64,000 nt of DNA from Metarhizium brunneum (GCF_013426205.1 NC_089423.1:4712001-4776000); one strand, 5' to 3'. Numbered from the stretch's first letter, positions 36,201-48,030 are shown. Made by a program: numbers and translations. Notes: a model not told the origin generated them from the sequence alone.

Positions 36201-38056
36201 GTTGTGGTCTCCTCGTCAGCCCCTCAACCGCCTAGCATCCGACAACGCTGGATTTTGGGCGTTCAATTCAGACATAAACCGGTGGCTGGGCGTTGCTGAG
36301 GGCGGAAGGCCTCGGTAACTTAAAGTCTCTGCGGGCTTTTATTATTTATTTTCGCAAATCAATGTTGAGAGATGCAGAACTTAAACACGAGGTGTGACCC
36401 CTGGCAGGAGGCTAACTATTGTATCTCGGGTCAATATACGGGCTGGAAAGGAAACAACAATCCATCCCATGAATAGTCTCAGTCTCATATGAATATTATG
36501 ACTGAACTGTGCGGGAATAGTACACAGAAGAAGCGAAGGATGCTCAAGGGGACGATCCGTTTCAACATATCTGCATGTATGCCCGTGGTCGCCGGAAATG
36601 AGGGCGAGTCCCGAAATATGGGCGCCAACCACGACTGACAGATATATCGAGGATACTCCTCGACGCCATAGCCGATGCCAATTTCACCAACCTGAATGGA
36701 CAGGGAGGTCCGTTATCCTGCACGGAACAAGTTGGGCATTAATCCATGAGATAAGCGCACAACAACTGCCGCCACTGGTTCAGGTGTCATTGGGTTTTAT
36801 TCCTTCGAAGGATGGTGCACCACACTGATTTTCACCGCCATCTGGATGCCACTGGATGGAAAAAAGAACATTTCTAGCATGGAACAATTACAGAAGCGAC
36901 ATCCATTCTAAAAGGAGGAAAGAGATTGGCGGAACCGATGTTTTTTTTTTTGTTTCTTCATGGCGGCGAGAAAATGCTGCATATTCGAAGCATAAATATG
37001 GGCAATTGTGTTCATACCATACGCAAGGCATAACTCTCTCGAACCGCCCGAGTTGCTTTTTCCTTTTGTGCAGATTATTTACCAGCTACTCGGTACGTGG
37101 CGCAGGGAATCAGAAACCCCTGATACCGGCAGCTAGACTACGCCACCGATGGCCAGACACAACTACAGAAGATGTAAGATTTTCACGTCCCCTGCTGGGC
37201 AATACATGCAGAGACAAATTAGAGACTGGTACTACTAACGCATGCGTGGCGCTAGAGAACTACATCTTTTCAAAAGACGGCGTCGGTTTCGGCCGCCCCC
37301 TTTTCTGTTCCAAAATCTCGGCTCGTTCCAATCTGACAGGAGTAGAAGCGGCCATGAAATATTTCGTCTTCACTGCGAAAGTACGAAATCTGCAAGCATG
37401 GGCTCCATTTTTCGCGAGCCAGTTTGCGCACATGCCGCCTTGGACTCGCGCCAGGGTCTTGATTATCGAACGATTACTGCTTTCAAAACTTGTCAGAAAT
37501 GACCAAACTCGCAAGCCCCAGACGCATGTATGTCTGCGGAGTATGAAAATAAAAAATTCGAACCCAATGAATGGCGACAACAGCCTCGATGCCGCCCGAT
37601 GTGTTGGCTACATATGTATGCGAGGCCGGCTTACGCCGCTGGAGCCCCCCCAGTCGTGCCGGCAAATTTGGGCGTCTGGGGTCTTTGGCCAGCCGTCGAT
37701 CCATCCAAGATATGGAAAAAGGGAGGGGCCGCAGCCTTGTGTGCCCAGAGACTTTGCATGCCTACAAGAAGGTCAAAAAGTATGCATTTGGAAACGTAAT
37801 CCCGAGGGGGCTTGATGCGCCTGAAATTTGGAGCGGTCGGGCTCCATCGAGGTACGTCTGCAAATGCAACCGGGACGCCACTTCAGGTCGTATGCATGAG
37901 AAAAGGGGTTCCCGTGAAGGATGTCAAAATATGTAGTGGGGGGCAAAAATTATTTACGCAAGTTGAGCAGCTCGCTATTAGCGTCTATACTATTAATATA
38001 TTGAAGTACACTAATATATACTAAGTACATCAAAGTATATCAAAAAACTTGGATTT
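33274..38056. other. Gene-poor stretch of about 4.8 kb
   Basis: No gene that I can support. It includes a 319-codon plus-strand frame (36856-37815) without recognisable domains, a pair of short inverted repeats near 35645-35679, a CTAGGTACC-type palindrome near 34697, and an AT-rich patch at the right end just past the alpha-glucosidase stop codon. Confidence 0.5.
37979..38046. repeat. AT-rich patch with TATACTA words, 3' side of alpha-glucosidase
   Basis: About 70 bp with repeated TATACTA/TATATACTA and AAGTACA(C/T) words ends within 15 bp of the alpha-glucosidase stop. A similar patch lies upstream of the same gene near 41090-41206. Confidence 0.6.
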
Positions 38057-40958
38057 CTAAATCTTGACACTCAGTCGTTTTTTCAGTGGGTGGTGTAGAT
38101 CTTTCGAGCAGGACGACTTCCCAGGTCCACATCTTTTGCCGCCCATAATGGTAATCTTTGTTATTTTCGCCCCAGTCTTGAAATCCATCGATCGTATCTT
38201 GGAAGTAACCCTGCCGCCCTTATAATTAAACTCGATGTACGAATGCGGCGGTTTTTGCAAAGTCTCCCCGTCGTCCAAATACAACACTCCTTTGGCCCTG
38301 CCGTTGCTGCCGACAGCAATCAACAGTTCGAAATCTTGCTGGCGAAGCTCGGTTGTGGTCATGGTAGACCTGGCACGCATAGGAATGATTTGACCACCTC
38401 GGACAAAGAGCGGGATATCGGTGATGGTCTGATTTGTTCTAGTGGCGTACTGCCCTATGCCGAAAAATTGCTCGTGCGTGTGGAAGTCGTAGAAGACGTC
38501 GTTGGGGAAGTAGATTTTCACACTCGTAGATCCTTGCTCCTGGACTGGCGCAACCATCAAGGAAGGCCCGAAGAAGTACTGCATGTCCAAGCCCCAAGTA
38601 TTTGCATCTTTGGGGTAAATGTAAAACATGGGATTTATAGCCGGCGTTCCATCAGAACTTTGTGTCATCAAGGCCGTGTAGAAGTAGTCTAGCAGCCTGT
38701 AGCGAATGTCAATCGCCTTCTTCGCAGCCTGAGTGACCGAAGGCCACCGGTAAAACTCCTGGTCAATCTGTCCCTCGGCATTGTGGTTACGGTAAAACGG
38801 CTGGAAGGCGCCGAGCATGGCCCATCGCGCACAGAGCTCCTCAGTGGTATCCCCGTTGAAGCCGCAGACGTCGGATCCAACCATGGACACCTGGAACATG
38901 GAATTGAATTGCAGCATTTGCCGAATGCTCAAGCGGTAGTGCTCCCAGCTAGAGTCGTTGTCACCCAGCCAGTGCGCGGCGTGGGCTCCCGAGCCAGCAA
39001 AGGTAGAGCGTGTGACGATGAAGGGACGCTTGTGAGAACGCATGGCGATGAGGGCTCTGCGTGAGGCAGCAGCCATCATGTGTCCGTAGAGGTTGTGCGT
39101 GTCAAAGAGAGTGAGGCCATTGCTGTGACGGATGCTCGTGTTGAGGCTCTTTTGCGGCAGCATACCCCAGGCGTTGTTGATGGTGTAGGGGGGGTTGATG
39201 AGATCACGATTGTCGAAGCCTAGAAAGAAGGGTCTGTAACCTGGTTTGACTTCCTCCATCAAGGGGAAGTAGAGGGGGGGTATAGATAGCATAGGTTCTG
39301 GGAAATAGAGGTAGACAGCACGGGGTTTCTTTGGGGAGGCGAGGGGCTTTATTCCATTGTCGTCGCATTTTGTGCCCGGTGGCTGGAAGTCACAAGGCCA
39401 TCCAGGTAATTCTCTCGGCGGTGACCGAACGAGCGGTGGTGGAGGCGGGTACAGCAGAGCTACCTCGTCAATATTGTTGCACGGGAAGTCGCAAAAGTTG
39501 GAAGGCTCGTTCATGTCTATCCACAGGTAGTCGATGTCAACGCCTGTTGCAGGGTTAAAGAAGGTGTCGAACTCCTTATTCCAGTATTCCTGGATGGCAG
39601 GGGCGAACCAGTCTGGGTAGACGGTGCGGCCGGGCCATACGACACCTTCATAGGGTAACCCTGATGAGTTGACAAGGAAGGACATTGGCCACGTCTTGCC
39701 GTTGTTGTAAGGGCCGTAGTCCTTGACGGCAATGGCAGGGTCGAGCATCATGACGAATTTTTGATTCCTGGAGTGGAGATGCTGTACTAACTGACGCATC
39801 TTTTGCAGGGGAAACCGCTCAGGGTCTAGGGAGAAGGCCTGTCGCAAAGTTAGTAACGTGTGAGTGAGAAGATGGGGATATGGCAAGGGTCACGAACAGC
39901 TCGGCCATCCATGTAGTCAATATCCGTCCACATAGTTTCGAGAGGAATACCAGCTTGGCTGTAGTTGTGCACGACTTCAGCAACGTTGAAAACATCTTGG
40001 TAGCCCCATCGACACTGGTGAAGTCCCAGCGCACCGTAAGGCACCAAGGCTGGCTGCTGGACGACCTCGGAATACTGCTTGGCCACGTCAATGGGAGTTT
40101 CTCCAGCAAAGAAGTAAAAGTCGAGCACTCCGCCAAGGATATTGTACTCCAAGTAGGCGCTATAGGGATCGCTGTCGATTACGACATCCATGCCGTTCGA
40201 GTTGAGCAAGAAGACGCCGTGGGTTCCCTTTTGACGATGCTCTATGTACATGGGGTGACTTCCGTAGAGATTCCAACCAGCAGGGACAGAAGGGGTATCG
40301 GCATTCCACAGCGTACGCGTATAGTTGTTAGTTTTTAGCCGGAAGGAATCAGAGTGCTCCCCAAAGCCGTACAGGTTAGGATTCACGGGTAGCGAGGTAC
40401 GCAAACGAATATACTGGTCCTCAAAGACCAGTCCTGCGGCAGACGAGTCGAAAAGTATCGTAGTGTCCTTGGTGCGAACAATTCTGAATGAGAACGGGTA
40501 TTCGGTGTATTCGAACTCCAAAAGTGGCTTTTTGCTCTGTCTCTTTTTGCTAAACTTGGGACGGGGAAAGACAAGTTCGGGAATTTGGTAGGCTTCCTGT
40601 TTTGGATCGGCGATTTGGACGTGAAGGCGCGTGGCTGCATGGGCAGTGGTTAACCCTCGTTTTCTGCTTGTTACCATGAAGCAAATAAGTACTCACGAGT
40701 CTCAACCACATGCGTGACCTTTAGGAACGGGAGATCCTTGCCGTAGACGTTGCAAGGTTTGCCAGCGAGTTCCAAGTCGATGAATCTGGCCCTGTCATCA
40801 TGGATTTCCAGAAACCGCCACAAACCGTCCGAAATTTGGCCGTCCTTGACCGCTCTGTAGCCGGGGCATTCTCTCAGACGATCGCGGGTATTCGGTTTTG
40901 GAGTAGCAGCTATCCCGCCAAGGGCAAAGAAGAACTGAATAACTGCGCCAGCTCTCAT
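38057..40958 (-). CDS. Secreted alpha-glucosidase, glycoside hydrolase family 31
   Basis: Extracellular exo-acting enzyme that releases glucose from alpha-1,4-linked (maltose or starch) ends. Exons 40958-40697, 40634-39898 and 39838-38057 give 926 residues. Intron 1 has donor GTGAGT, a GTTAAC branch region and acceptor GCAG. Intron 2 has branch ACTAAC and acceptor ACAG but a weak donor (GTTCGT), so that junction (DGRA-AFSL) is less sure. The N-terminus [18 protein letters not shown] is a signal peptide. The N-domain includes [12 protein letters not shown]. The catalytic barrel contains [11 protein letters not shown], then [12 protein letters not shown] with nucleophile Asp at about residue 441, and [17 protein letters not shown] with acid/base Asp at about 626. 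The C-terminal part holds [20 protein letters not shown] and a beta domain ending in a basic tail. A proline-rich insert ([11 protein letters not shown]) follows the nucleophile, as in other fungal members. Full length, no broken motif. Confidence 0.92.
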
Positions 40959-42011
40959 TTTCCTTGTCTTGCGTTAGTAGGAAATGAAAATGAAAATGAA
41001 AAGGAAGAGGAAGAGGAAGAGGAGGGCGAGTCAAACCCAGTCAAACCCAGTCATACACCAAGGGGCCAGGTACATTTATACCTACCAAAAAGAAGATACC
41101 AAGCTATACTAGAGTCTGCTATATTAGGTTATACTAGAGTATGCTAGCTATCACTAAAATATACTAGCATACACTATAGTATGCTTAGCATATACTTTAT
41201 GATGGGCAAAAAATATTCTGTTGTGGACTGCATCGATCAATCGGCAGGCCGCTTTTGAATCACGCTGATAGCGTGGACGAAGAAAGTCTGGCCGAAAAAT
41301 GGGGGGGGGATTTTATAGTCAACAATCAACGATGAACAATACTCACCTCCAAGTGTTTTAATATTGATCAAAGATGCGGGGGTGCGGAGTCGCACAAGTG
41401 CAAAGATGTCATGATGCAAAGGGAAGGTGCGTCCTGTGACTCCTGTCGTTGCCAAGTTCCCCGCAGTCTTGAACGTCCAAATCCCCTGTCTGATGGCGCA
41501 GGCTAAATCGGACGGCCCACTCGCCAAGCACCAGCATCGGGCCGACGGGTCCGATCTCCCAGGGTTCGGGGGAAAAAAGGCACCAGGGCTGGTCGGAGGG
41601 TGGCTTGGGAATTGACTTCGTTTCCGTACTCATGGAACACTCCTTCCCATGTATTTCACCACACGCAGCTACGCATTTTTGGGGTGGCTTTGGGCCGCAC
41701 CTTCCACTTGCCGAACGAACTCTATTAGACTCAGTAGACCCGAACCACGGCTTGGAGTCCCATTTATGAGGCATCGCGTGCAGCCAGGTCGGAGCCAACC
41801 ACACAGTCGCTTATCCCGGTTCACGCATCATGATTGCATGTGCCCATGTGATGAAAAAGTACTACCATTCAAGTATGGAGTCATCGTGGTCTAGTCGGAA
41901 CTTCTTCGCACCGCCCGAAGTTTGTACACAATCCACCTTCACCTTGCATGGCCAAAGCTGATTGAATCCTGCTTTCCACCCCTTGTTCGTCCACAAAGCC
42001 ATCCATGCATC
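40959..42011. other. Intergenic region upstream of the alpha-glucosidase
   Basis: Holds the alpha-glucosidase promoter: on its coding strand a CTCTTCC-rich pyrimidine tract (40999-41025) lies just upstream of the ATG. An AT-rich repeat patch follows. No gene is seen between that patch and the small secreted protein. Confidence 0.5.
41090..41206. repeat. AT-rich palindromic patch with TATACTAG/TATGCTAG words, 5' side of alpha-glucosidase
   Basis: About 115 bp of degenerate, partly palindromic units such as TATACTAGAGT, GAGTATGCTAGC, ATATACTAGCATACACT and ATAGTATGCTTAGCATATAC. The base composition is sharply different from both sides. Its words recur near the 3' end of the same gene. Confidence 0.7.
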
Positions 42012-42603
42012 TTACCATGAAACACCACGACCAACACCACCAGGAGCCACGCTGGGCACGACACTGGGCGCAGCACTCGGTACAGCGCTCGGTACAGCGC
42101 TCGGTACAGCACTGGGAACAGCACTCGGCACAGCACTCGGCACAGCGCTCGGCACAGCACTGGGAACAGCACTCGGCACGACACTCGGCGCGGCACTGGG
42201 GGGACTGCTCGGCTGAATGTTGGGCATGTTGCTGGCACACGCAGAAAGCTTCGGCATGCAGCCGTTGCTATTCACCTCGGCTTGGAAACCTGCTGCAACG
42301 CCCGACGCCGCAATGAGATTCCCGGAAGCCATGGCCTCCATAAACCCATTGAAAACGTTGTTGATGCTGGACATGCACTCCTGTGGCATAGCATTACACT
42401 ACACAGGGGATGTCAGTCAGTTGTGGTTCGGGCATAGTCCAGTTGCAGCTGAGGGCGCTCACCTGGGCCGTGTCCTGTCTCCTGAGGGCCTTCTTGATAT
42501 CATCTCCCTGGTGCCTGACGTGCTCTTCACGCGTGCGCTGCACACCCTGAGGGACGGCCAGGGCGGCGGAGGCAAGAACAGTGGCCATGTAGAAGAACTT
42601 CAT
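42012..42603 (-). CDS. Small secreted protein with C-terminal PSAV tandem repeats
   Basis: Not recognised as a named family. Exon 1 42603-42463, intron 42462-42399 (donor GTGAGC, acceptor TGTGTAG), exon 2 42398-42012; 175 residues. The start MKFFYMATVLASAALAVPQG is a signal peptide; an in-frame ATG at 42621 would add six residues. The mature part carries four cysteines (CNAMPQEC, NGCM, SACA), enough for two disulfides, then a tail of about 13 four-residue units (PSAV, with PSVV/PSAA variants) encoded by a 12-bp minisatellite. The tail lacks Kex2-type KR sites, so it does not look like a peptide-toxin precursor; a wall-associated or extended linker role is more likely. The last codons read VSW and the stop overlaps a GTAAGA donor-like site, so a further 3' exon is possible. 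Confidence 0.65.
42051..42213. repeat. 12-bp minisatellite coding for PSAV repeats
   Basis: About 13 copies of a 12-bp unit such as GCTCGGTACAGC / ACTCGGCACAGC, with a higher-order pattern of about 48 bp. Because the unit is a multiple of three it leaves open frames on both strands, but only the minus-strand frame joins a signal peptide. Confidence 0.9.
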
Positions 42604-44101
42604 GTTGGCGATGTGTATCAAAGAGCTCGATGGAATTTTATACTGGCGATGAATTCAACCACTGCTCCAAGATGGACGAGGAGGGGGCCTCCTTTATACC
42701 AGCGAGCACGACTCTTATTTCCGCTTCTACCGTCCAGCTGGTATGCGACGTCTTTCGAAAATTAAGACGGGTTTTTGGGAAATATCTCTCGAGGCCGATA
42801 TCGAGACAGTCCTCCTGTACAAGAGCCAGCATGAATCCCGTTCAGGTTTCCAAGTGACCCGCTTTTGACGTTCGTTGCTTCAACACTCGGCCAGACCAAT
42901 TCCATTGCCGTCGTTGCACCTCATCTAGTCCAACTGCGGTATGCTCCAGGGCGACAAGAACGTGTTGAATCGACAAACACATCACCAAGTTGGGTAAATA
43001 GCTTCGTCATTTTCCCTTGAAGAGTGCCAGCTACTCCGCGGAGGCCATCGCGTGCCACAGTTCGAGGCAGCCATGTCCGTGGAATGTGGGAGCATCACGA
43101 TCCCTACCAATCTATCTAGGCATTTGATCGCTGAGACATGTTTCTCCCAAGGCCATGATATCATTCTCGTCTTTGTGCAAGCTCTTTAAACGAGTGTCAG
43201 AGATGCGTTACAAGATGTCTCTCTTCCTAGTTGGAAGAATTCCTCCCTCGCCCTGCTTGTCGACTTGTAGGTTGCAACACTATACTGCTCCACAACGTAC
43301 ATGCGCATTTCGGCGGCAATAATACTCTCCAGCCTTCTCCGTGTCAGCGATGGGCAGTTATTCCTATGTTCAACTCGATCGTACATTATCAGATAACTTT
43401 CCATTTTTGTTGCCGTGTGTGTTATCCTGTTGCACAAAGCAGGAGAGCTTTCGTCGGTACCAGCCATGAAAACGCTCCTGGAGGTAAGTAAGCCCTCCAT
43501 TTTTCAAGCTTTTCAGTCATTGAAATGCAAAATGAGCACAAAAGGCGAAGGATCATCACAAGGAACCCATACAAAGTCACTTCAGCCGGTATGTTGCTCA
43601 CTCCTCACTATGGAGTGGTAGGCGGTCTCGCTACGCCCAAAAATCTCAAAGAATAACCGACCCAGAAAATCATTATCCATGGTAAGGCCTCTCAAGGATA
43701 TGTTCCATCAAATTTTCCCAGATTCCATATCATGGTACCGTTGGGCTAGTATGTGAGATGTCTTGCACCATGTCCATACCGTTGTCACAGGCCTTCCTAC
43801 CCAGAGCACAACGTGATGATGAGAAACCTTCTCGCAGCCCAGGTTTCTGGCTTGGCGTTACTACTAGTCCTATGCTCGAATTCATACGCTATCGTTTAAC
43901 AATTAGTCGTCACCAACGCAATTTATGCTGCGGGCGTTTTTATAGCAAATGTATATTTAGCTAGTTGAAGTGTGTAAGCAAGTAGTTAACTAAAAAAGAC
44001 CTCCGCCGCCATCTCCCGCCAAACCGGTCACCCCTTTTGTTGGTTTTTTGTTCGTCCTCCTAAAACTTGTCGCCAAAGAACTACTTTTTGCAGTCTTTCC
44101 A
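42604..44101. other. Intergenic region, nothing firm
   Basis: Promoter of the small secreted gene on the left and 3' flank of Argonaute on the right. A minus-strand frame of 104 codons at 43500-43186 has no recognisable domain and no supporting splice signals. Confidence 0.5.
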
Positions 44102-47100
44102 TCAAATGTACCACATAGTACCTCTGATAAAATCTCTCTGCCGCATCTCGCCATCGGCAGGAGGCTTGTCACCTTCTGGTTTACCTCCAAGCTGGAGCAA
44201 AGGAGGTGCGTCTATGCCTCGTGAAGGACCTTCCATAGTCTGCCCCATTGCAACTTGATCACGGATCATTTCGTGGCCCTTTGCACCAGCCCTAAATCCT
44301 TCACTACTGGCAACGTTTTCGTGTGCTCGTGCTCGAGCACAAGCCAAATGCGCGTAGTAAACGGCAGGATGGAGGGAAACTGGTGTGGTTGAGCGGGCGT
44401 AGGAATAGCATTGATGATAAATCATCTTTTGCAAGTCATTGACCGGTATTCCCATTTCGTCTAAGATGACATGATAATGCACTGGCCGTGCGGTACCTTG
44501 GATGGCCACGTGCGAACACATGTAAAAATCCCACATGAATGGGTGAGTTACCTCTCTTTCGACGAGAGTGCCAGGCAGGGCATTGGCATTTCTATCTCCC
44601 TTCTGTGGATAGAAGCGAATGTGGTGTCTTTTCGTGGCGACAATCACCGTGAACTTGGGGGGCTGCGCGTTTGGTGCTTTCTCCCGGAGATAAGTCTTGA
44701 TCTCCCGAATTTCTTGGTCCAAGACTTGAGCAAATTGTCCCTCCGCAACACCATCTCGAAAGTAAATGATATGCTTTGGAAAGGCGCCCTCGTGACCAGC
44801 CATCCAATACTTGACCAACTGTCCAAACATAACATGGATATTGGCAGCGGTAAGCATTTCCACACGGTATCCGTTGGATTCCACCACAGCAGCATACCTA
44901 TTTGCGTCTCGATCAATAGACATGGTCATGGCGCCAGTAGACGGCGAGCCACCTCCAGGAGCCCCATGCGAGATGTCAACGCCAATAATCATTGTTGGGC
45001 GATCCTTGGGGAAGTAAGTCGGCGAGCTTTTCCATGGAGGAAGTGTGCGAGAGGTAGCTCCCCCAAGCTTGGCATTGACCTTCATGCACACATTAGAATG
45101 GTACTGCCCATTATTGTTGGCAACGGCCGAGCCATTGACAACCTGAGAAAGAATGCCGAATCGGCAATCTGCAGACTTCTTCAGCCGTTCATAATGTGGG
45201 CTGTTCTTGTGCTGAACAACGACGAAAAGCAGCTGGGTATAGCCCCTCTGCAGACAGATTTGCTTATGGGCCCAGGCAATGGCTTGAGCGACATCGTTCT
45301 TGACGTCTCCCGGCACGTTCAATAACAGGGCATCTGCTGGGCATTTGCCTCCATGCGCAAGAAATGCGTTGCGAAATGTCTTCGCAAAGTTTTGCAACTG
45401 CTGGTACCCAACACAAGCATCCATAACGATAAACGCCCAATTCTGCAACGGCGCAACGTTCTGTTTCCAGAACTTCTTACCTCGAAGATCCCAGCGACCA
45501 GCAAACTTGGGGTCTGCATTTCCCTGGCCAAAGTTGACTTGAGGAGGAGGTAGAATCCGAGCATCGGTCTTGGTGAATGTAGGCTCGAATTCAACTCCAT
45601 ACATTTTCAAGTATGGATCTGTTGAGAGCTGAAGGCCCTTGTAATTGTTCTCAGTGTCAGCCCGACGTTGCTGGGGCTTTGTGACTGCAATTTTGATCAT
45701 GGCAGCCGTTTGGTCCGGCGTCAGCTTGAAAGCGTAACGCTGCATGGGCTCGATGATGGCAAACTCCATAGGAATAAAGCCCCCCTTTCCAGCAAAGATA
45801 AGAGGCAAACTGGGGTTCTTCAGATGTACCTTATACTTTTGCTTGTAATAGTCGGCAACAGAAATCTGAGTTCCATTGCATTCAAAAGTGACAGTTCTGG
45901 CAGTGGCGCCTTCGCCTCCATACTTTTCATCAAAAGCAAAGTCCATGATGGTATACACTTTGTCACTTGCAGGTCGATTGGCGTGTGTGACAGTAAATTT
46001 GAGCTTTCTCAGTTTTCGCAAATGCTTGAATGCATCCGATGACTGATATCTACCCTCATTATTTCGCACAGGTCGAAGCACTTGACCAATAGTCGAAGGA
46101 TTGAGGCCTCTCCATTTGCGATCGCACAAAACGAGGAAGTTACACATAAGTTGGTCGACTGGCTGTGGCCCAGTCCAGAAGACAGTGTTGGCAACATCAA
46201 CGTTCAGAGCCAGGCCGGTTCCGCCACGAGTAATGTTGTGGCTCATGCGAATAGATGCGTAAGTCCCTTTGTGAACTTCCAGTACGTTACCATCCAAAAG
46301 AGGTCGACCACTTCCCGAGGCACTGTAGAAGTTTCTTTTGATAGCTGTCATATGTTGCGATGGCCATTGGCGCAGGAGATGGTCCATAAAATTGAGGGCC
46401 ACCTGGACATTGGTGTTGAACTGAATCTTGCGATCCAAATAGCCTTGAATCGCACCAATATGGACTTCGGTTGTGGCCCGAAGGGTCACATGAAACCGAG
46501 CTCCTTCTCGGGCCTGAGCCCCTGGTGGTCGCTTACCCTCGTCCAGGTCGACAGTGAAGCGAAGCTCGCCACGATCAACCTTGCCTGGAGCCCAAGCGAG
46601 TTTACGACCATCGAAGATCCACATGTTGTATTGGTACTTTTGCAACGCAGCCTTCGTAGCTGTGTTTGTCCAAATCTTTTTCATCAAGACAGACTTTCGT
46701 TCATTGTCTGGGGAAATAATCACCTATGCGTTGTTTAGCTGCCATTTTTCAGATAGAAAAGATAAACAGTTTGACATCTTACGTCGTATTGATAGATCTT
46801 TTGCGCGAAATCGAACTTTTTCATTCGATATTGGTTAACTTCAATCACGGCATTGCTACCTTCTGTATTGAACTTGTTCCCTCTCAAAGCGAATAGGTCC
46901 TTCTGCCCTTCGGTCACGTAAGCATCCGGAGGGAGCTCCATCCTGGTGTTCCCCTTATCAGGCTGCGTAGCTGGTTTGGCGGGATCGTAGCCAGGGCCAG
47001 AGACCCATCCAGCAGCTGCCTGACCCGATCGTGAAGGCGAGCCGGTTCGACTCCCTGGAGCAGAACCTTGAGGAGCCCTGGAAGGGAGGCGAGAGCCAGA

Positions 47101-47145
47101 CGAGCCCTGGCCGGAGGGGCCTGGAGATCGACCACGATCAGACAT
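44102..47145 (-). CDS. Argonaute, slicer-competent (QDE-2/SMS-2 type)
   Basis: Core of RNA silencing: binds small RNAs and cuts complementary RNA in the cytoplasm. Start MSDRGRSPGPSGQG at 47145; exon 1 47145-46783, intron 46782-46724 (donor GTAAGA, branch GCTAAA, acceptor GCATAG), exon 2 46723-44102; 994 residues. Order: Arg/Gly/Ser/Pro-rich N-terminus (about 1-65), N domain, linker, PAZ (ISVADYYKQKYKVHL, then GGFIPMEFAIIEPMQRY), MID (NWAFIVMDACVGY), PIWI. The PIWI tetrad looks complete: Asp about 704 in GVDISHG, Glu about 743 in YRVEML, Asp about 778 in YFRDGVAEGQ, His about 870 in ARPVHYHV. The C-terminus ends in Met-Trp-Tyr-Ile, where the last hydrophobic residues sit in the core. Sordariomycetes usually hold two Argonautes (quelling QDE-2, meiotic-silencing SMS-2); I cannot assign which without an alignment. 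A probable 5' leader intron lies upstream. Confidence 0.93.
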
Positions 47146-48030
47146 GACGGTGACGCTATAGAATGTTAGCTTACTGAAACAAAGCAATGGAAGCAAATCA
47201 CAATATCTTCAGGGAATGTAGAGGTATCCACATCCCTGAAGACTCTATAGAGAGCCGAATACCTTGAATGCTGATAGGAAGAGATGGTGAATGGAGTGAA
47301 CTTACTTGGCCTACCAAATCAAAATGAAGAGGAACCAATAAATGAGTTCGCGCGAAACTATGCCAAGCAGTCGGCTGGAACCAATGAAGTCAGCTCAACG
47401 ATTGCTGGAGCAGTGAATGAAAGCAGTGATAGGGAACAATGATGTAGCTTTGAACCCAGCCTGCAAAATGAAGACTGGGCAGTCAAAACTTGGCAAAAGC
47501 CGTAGTTGTTTTATCCCGCCTTCTTCTTGGCTGAGATGAAAAAGTCGTATCTCAACAGAATTTCCACGAAGTGTAGCGTTCAAACAACGAGACACAACAG
47601 GAGCTGACCACAGGGTCGTTTTGATGGCCAACACAAATGTGTGGGCGAGCATGAAAGAAGGAGAAAACACTTACGAATTCCCAAATCTGATGAAGTTGAA
47701 AGGCGAGCTTGCTGTAATTCAGTGCTTCTGGAGATGCTTCTGCATTCGTGCGTGAAAGCACGCGCGCAATGAGGCAAGGCTAATGAAAGCACGAGGTAGA
47801 AGACGGGCCGGTTGAAGAGGAAGTGTGTTGAAAGAGATGAAGATGGAAGAGATGTTTGAGGGGAAAGAGAAGGGAAGGAGAAAGGCACACGGGCACTGTT
47901 TATGTAGGCAAGTGCTTCTGGCACTTGCATGTGCCTGTTGACAGGTGGTTGTTGCCAGCTGCCCGGCCAGGTGTAATCATTAATGCTCGTGCGCACTTAG
48001 GAGCACTTGGGAGCACTTAAGGTGTTAATG
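47146..48030 (-). promoter_or_regulatory. Argonaute promoter and spliced 5' leader
   Basis: On the minus strand a GTAAGT donor at 47305 is followed by a GCTAAC branch and ATAG acceptor ending at 47156, eleven bases before the ATG, so a leader intron is likely. Further upstream lie a long TC-rich tract (about 47815-47885), an inverted AAGTGC/GCACTT pair near 47910-47928 and three tandem decamers at 47991-48020. Confidence 0.5.
47991..48020. repeat. Three tandem decamers GNGCACTTNR upstream of Argonaute
   Basis: GCGCACTTAG, GAGCACTTGG and GAGCACTTAA follow each other without spacing, exactly one helical turn apart. The GCACTT core also occurs in an inverted pair about 70 bp nearer to the gene. 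Confidence 0.7.

Noticed and set aside
37020..37150. tRNA-like segment on the minus strand (TAGTCTAGCTG resembles an A box)
   Set aside because: A 6-bp GTGGCG/CGCCAC stem is present but no proper anticodon loop, T arm or GGTTCGANNCC box at the right distance, so no cloverleaf can be folded.
41962..42216. ALGT-repeat frame on the plus strand
   Set aside because: The 12-bp minisatellite keeps several frames open; only the minus-strand frame joins an exon with a signal peptide.
44471..45325. 284-codon plus-strand frame
   Set aside because: Antisense to the PIWI domain of Argonaute.
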